From assembly GCA_021772165.1 (NCBI GenBank), contig JAJFMM010000046.1, forward strand, positions 1-26,861: a stretch of DNA of 26,861 bases. Direction: 5' to 3'. The position numbers and the translations under genes are program-made. Each line of letters opens with the position of its first letter. Within the stretch, counting starts at the first letter, position 1. The notes below the pieces were generated by a model, which saw only the letters and a program-made list of their open reading frames with translations, did no database searches and had not been told where the DNA came from. Shown piece after piece: positions 22,689 to 26,861 of this stretch. The stretch comes from Chlamydiota bacterium. GTDB taxonomy: Bacteria > Chlamydiota > Chlamydiia > Chlamydiales > SM23-39.

Positions 22689-23804
22689 ATGAGTATAAAA
22701 GCACCCAGCTTGCCTGATCTTCCAGCTACAATTCGTGCTTGGAAAAGAGCCGCGAATGACGAGCGGTTTCAGGATTCGAAAGCTTTAAAATTAAGAGTCT
22801 GTGTCGGCTTGGCTCTCCGAACTCTAGCTTCTCGTCTTCCAGGCGATCTGAGGAAACAGGATCTAGAGCAGCGTTCCTATCAGCATTTTAGAAAAACCGG
22901 TGGGACGGAGATTCTCATTGATGGAAAAATCAGAAAGGTAGCCAGTGTCAATAGAATAGCTGTTGCAAATCCATCTCATGTCTTTGCTTTTGAATACAGT
23001 CGCCCCGGTTTGTCGACTCAAGAAAAACTGAGAGAACAGGATCTCCATGCACGATCTGTCCTAGAAAACCTGGGCAATAGTAAAGCGGTACAGAGCTGTG
23101 CTGGACAAGTAGCTGATCATTTAGAGAGATCTGTTGGCTATTTTGCCAAAGACACTTTTGTTTATAGACTCAATCGCTTTCTAAGAAATAAAGAAGGGGA
23201 ATATCCGATCTTACCCAAACGTTTTCACTCTTTTGATCAGTTGCTCCGGTTTTTAAAGAAGGAGCCGGACTCTGTTTCTCTGCTATCGGTTCTCTGGCTT
23301 CTCTTTGCGGGGAAGAATGGCAGTACAACAGACCGAGAGATTAACTATCTTTACAAGAGGATGATTACCCCTCAGCAGGATTACGTTGAGGACTTGCCGA
23401 GAAAAGAGATCGCAAAAATAAGTGCGCAGGTAGAGAGTGCAAGGTTTGGAAATAGTGGAATTATTTCTGACTGCGATCTCTTTTCTTCTGACAAATTCAC
23501 GCCTTATATTCGAGATGTTGATTATCGGAAGCTGAATCCTGAAGCGATACATCCTGAGCTGGCGGACTATTTATCTGGCGAAAAGCCGTATGTATCTGGG
23601 GCCTCCGGAATGGCCAACATGTTTTGCAAGGTTCTGAATCATCTAAGGATTCATCCCTTTTCAGAAGAGGGGAGGACGCTTTGTGAGACGTTTTCAGCTT
23701 TCGTGGTGGGCAGCGGGATGCACTCTTATGAAGAGACCTACTATTCTTTCAATCTCTACGCAAAAATACGATTCATAAAAGCGGATTTACCATCTAAACT
23801 CTAG
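22689..23804 (+). CDS. Tandem paralog 2, unknown family, soluble
   Basis: This is a 371-residue protein whose ATG lies three bases after the stop of paralog 1, so the two are almost surely cotranscribed. It aligns with paralog 1 along most of its length (TGGTEILIDGKIRKVASVNRIAV, FEYSRPGLS..EKLREQDL, and the C-terminal block FGNSGIIS...SGMANMFCKVLNHL...FVVGSGMHSYEE). The membrane helix is replaced by a basic stretch (LKLRVCVGLALRTLASRLPGD). Base composition is more GC-rich than paralog 1. The invariant Cys, His and Glu in the shared block may form an active site, but this is speculation. No signal peptide is visible. Confidence 0.7.
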   Translation: MSIKAPSLPDLPATIRAWKRAANDERFQDSKALKLRVCVGLALRTLASRLPGDLRKQDLEQRSYQHFRKTGGTEILIDGKIRKVASVNRIAVANPSHVFAFEYSRPGLSTQEKLREQDLHARSVLENLGNSKAVQSCAGQVADHLERSVGYFAKDTFVYRLNRFLRNKEGEYPILPKRFHSFDQLLRFLKKEPDSVSLLSVLWLLFAGKNGSTTDREINYLYKRMITPQQDYVEDLPRKEIAKISAQVESARFGNSGIISDCDLFSSDKFTPYIRDVDYRKLNPEAIHPELADYLSGEKPYVSGASGMANMFCKVLNHLRIHPFSEEGRTLCETFSAFVVGSGMHSYEETYYSFNLYAKIRFIKADLPSKL

Positions 23805-23821
23805 AATACCTTTCAAAGAGA

Positions 23822-23918
23822 ACAGGATAGACAAGATCGCCTGCGGCGGCAAGATTTGCAGGATAAAGCATTTCTATCCTGCATATCTTGCCGCCGCAGG
23901 CGATCTTGTCTATCCTGT
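23822..23918. repeat. 97-bp palindrome, family B, copy 2
   Basis: Arms 23822-23863 and 23877-23918 are 42 bases each with one mismatch around a 13-base loop. The design equals copy 1 at 13124-13220, but several stem positions differ in both arms together. It lies between convergent genes (stops at 23804 and 24091), a fitting place for a two-way terminator. Confidence 0.88.
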
Positions 23919-23928
23919 CCTTTCTTAG

Positions 23929-24090
23929 GGAAGGCCTGGACAACTCTATTTCGCGAATCTTGCGGATCTTTTCATCCACACAGCGATTTTCGAACTCGTT
24001 AACCTGAAAAAGGTTAACTTCGTTCTGTAAATCGCAGTGTGATTAAAAATCTCTCGCAATTTCCGCAAAAGCGAGTTACCCAGACCTTCC
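23929..24090. repeat. 162-bp palindromic element, family A, copy 2
   Basis: It runs from GGAAGGCCTGG to CCAGACCTTCC, with inverted ends differing at one position. It has the same length as copy 1 and aligns with it without gaps at roughly four-fifths identity by eye. TTAG lies directly outside both ends (23925-23928 and 24091-24094), which may be a target-site duplication. It is placed ten bases after the family B palindrome and directly at the stop codon of the HAD gene. Confidence 0.85.
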
Positions 24091-24687
24091 TTAGAGGAAG
24101 TTGCGCGCTTTAAGGTGCTCTTTTAATGTAGGCACATCTGTGAAGGTCTCGCCATCGAGTCCAGAGGTTTTAGCCGCTTGGACGAACTTCTCTATATCAT
24201 CGGTATAAAATGATTTCCCATGAGCCATGTTGAGCGCTTTTCTAAAGATCTCCGGCTGCGGTTTACACGCTTTGACTTGATACGAGAGGATGTAGTCGTC
24301 GAAGAGCTTTAGAATCGGGTAGTGTGAATAGGCGTAGTTGAAGTGGCACTCGTTCGTATTGGAGAGGAGGACGAGGCGCGTTCCTTGGGTTTTCAGCGTT
24401 TCTACAAGAGGCCAGAGCTCTGTATTGGGTGTGAAGATGTCGGAGGCGGCTCGCATCGCTTCGAGAAGAGAGAAGGAGCGGTTGCTTAAAGCTTGTAGCG
24501 TGCGGTAGATGTGTTCTGTGTCGAGCTGTCCTGTTTCGTAGGCTTGAAAAACGCCTTTTTGCGCGAACTTTTGGCGGAGGAGGTTGGGCGAGATTTTTGT
24601 GAGGTCAGCGAGTTGTGTCCACATCTTCTCATGGCTGAAGAAGAGTAGTACGTTGCCGAGATCGAAAAATACGGTTTGTTTTTTCAT
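24091..24687 (-). CDS. HAD-superfamily hydrolase (subfamily IA)
   Basis: This is a 198-residue protein from the ATG at 24687, which overlaps the folD stop as ATGA. HAD motifs are present: FFDLGNVLLFF (nucleophile Asp near residue 8), VLLSNTNECH (motif II), VKACKPQPEIF (motif III lysine) and FYTDDIEKFVQAA (motif IV acid pair). A helical cap lies between motifs I and II. Members dephosphorylate small metabolites or sugar phosphates; the substrate cannot be assigned. It is the last gene of the mreD-like/IMPase/folD chain. Its stop codon touches the family A repeat, whose TTAG flank includes the stop. Confidence 0.87.
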   Translation of the reverse strand: MKKQTVFFDLGNVLLFFSHEKMWTQLADLTKISPNLLRQKFAQKGVFQAYETGQLDTEHIYRTLQALSNRSFSLLEAMRAASDIFTPNTELWPLVETLKTQGTRLVLLSNTNECHFNYAYSHYPILKLFDDYILSYQVKACKPQPEIFRKALNMAHGKSFYTDDIEKFVQAAKTSGLDGETFTDVPTLKEHLKARNFL

Positions 24688-25532
24688 CCGCGCCTTGTGG
24701 CGCTCTCCAGTGTGTTTTGCATGAGCATGGCGATCGTCATCGGTCCAACTCCGCCAGGAACAGGTGTGATCCAAGACGCAATCGGTGCGACGGCGTCAAA
24801 ATCTACGTCACCGACGAGTTTTTCTTCATTCTGCACGCGGTTAATTCCTACGTCAATCACTACACAGCCCGGGCGCACCATCTCTTTTTTGATGAAGCGT
24901 GGCTGGCCGATCGCGGCGATTAAAATATCTGCGGTTTGTGTGATCTCGCTTAAGTTTTTCGACTGGCTATGGGCCAGTGTCACGGTCGCGTTGGCGCCTT
25001 TTTTCTTCTGGGAGAGAAGTACGGCAAGCGGTTTGCCCACAATGTTGCTGCGCCCGACGATCACAACGTGCTTGCCTTCGATGGGTAGTGTATGGGCGAG
25101 GAGCTGCTGGATGCCGTGCGGTGTGCAGGGTAGAAATCCATCTGCCTCTCCCAGGAGGAGCTTGCCCATGTTGATGGGATGGAAGCCGTCGACATCTTTC
25201 TCCGGTGCGATCGAGCGTGTGACTCTCAGGGTATCGAAGTGTGCCGGTAGCGGGAGCTGAACGAGGATGCCGTCGATCTGTGGGTCCAGGTTGAGCTGGG
25301 AAATTTCTTTGAGTAGCTCTTCTTGGCTCGTATCTGCCGGGTACTCTTTGACAATCGACTGGATGCCGATTCTGCTGCACGCCTTTTTCTTCATTCGGAC
25401 GTAGGCAAGAGAGGCTTGATTTTCTCCTACAAGGAGAAAGGCCAGGCCGATTTTACGGGGAAACTGTTCGATCTTGTGGGTGAGAGAATCGAGAATCTCA
25501 GAGGCGATTTTCTTACCGTCGATCAGCTTCAT
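24684..25532 (-). CDS. folD: Methylenetetrahydrofolate dehydrogenase/cyclohydrolase FolD
   Basis: This is a 282-residue protein of standard length. It shows DGKKIA at the N-terminus and SLAYVRMKKKACSRIGI with the active-site Tyr and Lys. It also has GILVQLPLP, the Rossmann segment GKHVVIVGRSNIVGKPLAVLL, VVIDVGINRV and the closing PGGVGPMTIAMLMQNT. FolD interconverts 5,10-methylene- and 10-formyl-tetrahydrofolate, feeding formyl-Met-tRNA and nucleotide synthesis. The ATG at 25532 overlaps the upstream IMPase stop by four bases, and its own stop overlaps the HAD start. The three are translationally linked. Confidence 0.95.
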   Translation of the reverse strand: MKLIDGKKIASEILDSLTHKIEQFPRKIGLAFLLVGENQASLAYVRMKKKACSRIGIQSIVKEYPADTSQEELLKEISQLNLDPQIDGILVQLPLPAHFDTLRVTRSIAPEKDVDGFHPINMGKLLLGEADGFLPCTPHGIQQLLAHTLPIEGKHVVIVGRSNIVGKPLAVLLSQKKKGANATVTLAHSQSKNLSEITQTADILIAAIGQPRFIKKEMVRPGCVVIDVGINRVQNEEKLVGDVDFDAVAPIASWITPVPGGVGPMTIAMLMQNTLESATRRG

Positions 25533-26323
25533 CGTTGCTGCAGCACCTTACCAATCTGCTGATGGAGATGGCCGTTGGTTACCAGAATCGGCTCGTAGGC
25601 AAAGAGATCGAGCGGCTCTTCATCCCAGCGGCTCACTTTGCCGCCCGCTTCTTCGATGAGCAGGATACCTGCTGCACAATCCCAGGGCGCCAGGGAGATT
25701 TCAAAAAAGCCGTCGAAGCGGCCCGAGGCGACGTAGCAGAGGTCGAGTGATGCTACGCCCATCCGGCGTACCGGTATGCCTTGGCGGAGGATGTCTGTGA
25801 AGTGGCCGATGCAGTCTCCCGGATTCTCTGCGAGGTTGTAGGGAAATCCGGTGGCGAGAAAGGCTCTTTTTAACTCGGTGACTTCTGAGACTTTGATTCT
25901 GGTTCCATTGAGAAAGGCGCCGACATTTTTCTGCGCGACAAAGAGCTCATGGGTGATCGGTTGATAGACGACGCCGCAGATGAGCTCGTTGTTTTTGCGC
26001 GCTGCAATACTGATGGCGAAAAAGGGGAGGCCGTGGGCGAAGTTGACGGTGCCGTCGAGAGGATCGATGATCCACTGCAAAGCGCTGCTGCCTTCATTTT
26101 TTCCTCCGCTCTCTTCTGCGAGGAAGAGTGAATCGGGAAACTCTTTTTTGAGGAATTCAATGATGAACTCTTCTGAGCGGTGATCATATTCGGTGACGAG
26201 ATTGTGGATGCCCGATTTGGCTTCAATAGAGAACTGTCCCCCAAATCCTTTCCGCAATATTTCTCCCGCAGCAAGTACGGCTTCGATGGCTAAAAGTGAG
26301 ACGTGTGAGAGATCTTTATCCAT
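25529..26323 (-). CDS. Inositol-monophosphatase-family phosphatase (SuhB/CysQ-like)
   Basis: This is a 264-residue protein with the complete metal-binding set of the family: FLAEESGG (about 70), WIIDPLDGTVNFAHGLPFFAISIA (about 88-110) and SLAPWDCAAGILLIEEAGGKVS (about 210). A GPxRR-like loop is replaced by GIPVRRMGVASLDLCYVASGRFDGF. Such enzymes hydrolyse inositol phosphates, 3'-phosphoadenosine 5'-phosphate or fructose bisphosphate, or act on transcription (SuhB). The true substrate is open; the ALDLC-like SLDLCYVASGR pattern favours the inositol-monophosphatase branch. It overlaps the MreD-like gene by eight bases and folD by four. Confidence 0.88.
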   Translation of the reverse strand: MDKDLSHVSLLAIEAVLAAGEILRKGFGGQFSIEAKSGIHNLVTEYDHRSEEFIIEFLKKEFPDSLFLAEESGGKNEGSSALQWIIDPLDGTVNFAHGLPFFAISIAARKNNELICGVVYQPITHELFVAQKNVGAFLNGTRIKVSEVTELKRAFLATGFPYNLAENPGDCIGHFTDILRQGIPVRRMGVASLDLCYVASGRFDGFFEISLAPWDCAAGILLIEEAGGKVSRWDEEPLDLFAYEPILVTNGHLHQQIGKVLQQR

Positions 26324-26861
26324 TTCTTCTTATCATCCAGTGTTTCCATTGGCGCTGCGCCCATTCAAAGAGTAGCAGCGGTCCGACCAGCCATAAAAAA
26401 GCGTAGGCTGCGTCGATCAGCGGCATCGTAAAAAAATCTAGAAAAGACCATTTTCCGCTAAAGGGTGCTCTCCTGTCAAAAAGAAAAAGAATTAATACGT
26501 GCATGGGTGTGAAAAGAAAAGAGATGATTCCGGTGAAAATACAGAGTTGTAGTGCCTCACCCTGGAAAAATCGATTGCGGAAGCGATAGGCTGCGGCTGT
26601 TGTCAGCGTAAGGCTGAGAGCAAAAATGCCAAATGGATCTGCCGAGAGGAGATCTGCAAGCAAGCCTGTGAGAGCTGCGGCCCAGAGCGCTGTGAGGTAG
26701 CTGCTGCGCATGCAGGTGAGCGCAAGAAAGGGTGCATAGCTCAGGAGGCCGATAGCAGGAAAAAGCGCACTTTGCAGCACGATCATGGTGCTACAGAGAA
26801 CAAAGGCGATCCAGAGTACGGGCTCTTTTAAGATGGATGGCACGTTTTCGACTCGAGTCTT
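26316..26861 (-). CDS. MreD-like integral membrane protein (5' end at or beyond window edge)
   Basis: At least 175 residues are seen, with about five hydrophobic helices (LWIAFVLCSTMIVLQSALFPAIGLLSYAPFLAL, ALWAAALTGLLADLLSADPFGIFALSLTLTTAAAY, LCIFTGIISFLF, LIDAAYAFLWLVGPLLLF). The LLADLLSADPFGIFAL element resembles the G(L)..D......FG...L motif of MreD, a partner of MreB/MreC in cell-wall synthesis. The identity is tentative because MreD is poorly conserved. A GTG at 26843 can serve as start, but the frame is open to the window edge. Another frame ends with a TAA just after this GTG and could be the tail of an upstream gene. It heads the visible mreD-IMPase-folD-HAD chain. Confidence 0.5.
   Translation of the reverse strand, partial: KTRVENVPSILKEPVLWIAFVLCSTMIVLQSALFPAIGLLSYAPFLALTCMRSSYLTALWAAALTGLLADLLSADPFGIFALSLTLTTAAAYRFRNRFFQGEALQLCIFTGIISFLFTPMHVLILFLFDRRAPFSGKWSFLDFFTMPLIDAAYAFLWLVGPLLLFEWAQRQWKHWMIRRNG

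Noticed and set aside
24688..24774. 29-residue extension upstream of the HAD hydrolase start
   Set aside because: It overlaps folD in another frame; the HAD nucleophile motif normally lies within the first ten residues, matching the ATG at 24687.

Overview
The window reads as a core-genome segment of an environmental (amoeba-associated) member of the Chlamydiales, with small accessory insertions. The lineage call is inference. It rests on the 52-residue small basic protein family shared by Chlamydiae and Verrucomicrobia, the compact ybeY-corC and maf/HEAT-protein neighbourhoods, an LptD-type outer-membrane protein, two DUF502 membrane proteins side by side, and host-directed proteins (F-box-like/LRR genes and a Ulp1/C48-type cysteine protease). 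Base composition looks fairly balanced by eye. The exact genus cannot be fixed from the sequence alone.

Layout. 1-949 (+): the 3' end of an LRR gene and a second F-box-like/LRR gene. 1022-4105 (-): lptD and a Ulp1-like protease. 4156-6386 (-): a HEAT-repeat exported protein and maf, diverging from a 160-residue orphan gene (6435-6917, +) across overlapping promoters. 6895-7974: a decayed tandem duplication holding small lineage-specific ORFs and a pseudogene copy of the 3' end of the next gene. 7744-13028 (-): a PHP/DUF3604-like protein, an RlmM/FtsJ-like and a TrmH-like rRNA methyltransferase, a lipoprotein, and an exported protein. A 162-bp hairpin element lies at the junction of the last two. 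13274-17411 (-): a DUF3857/transglutaminase protein, a CorC/HlyC CBS protein, ybeY, the small basic protein and a 55-residue basic protein. 17467-21328 (-): holC, two DUF502 genes and rnr. 21543-23804 (+): two tandem paralogous genes of unknown family. 23822-24090: two repeat elements back to back. 24091-26861 (-): a HAD hydrolase, folD, an inositol-monophosphatase-like gene and a MreD-like membrane protein, chained by short stop/start overlaps.

Functionally the minus-strand genes are mostly RNA and ribosome maintenance (RNase R, YbeY, two rRNA methyltransferases, the small basic protein), envelope biogenesis (LptD, lipoprotein, MreD-like, DUF502) and housekeeping (FolD, Maf, HolC, IMPase). 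The plus strand carries the likely effector or accessory genes.

The most interesting unexplained structures are four long palindromes in two families. One family is 162 bp (11820-11981 and 23929-24090) and the other about 97 bp (13124-13220 and 23822-23918). Their arms differ between copies yet stay complementary. One copy of the 162-bp element supplies the stop codon of one gene and the ribosome-binding site and candidate start of the next. No tRNA, rRNA, CRISPR array or complete insertion sequence was recognised.
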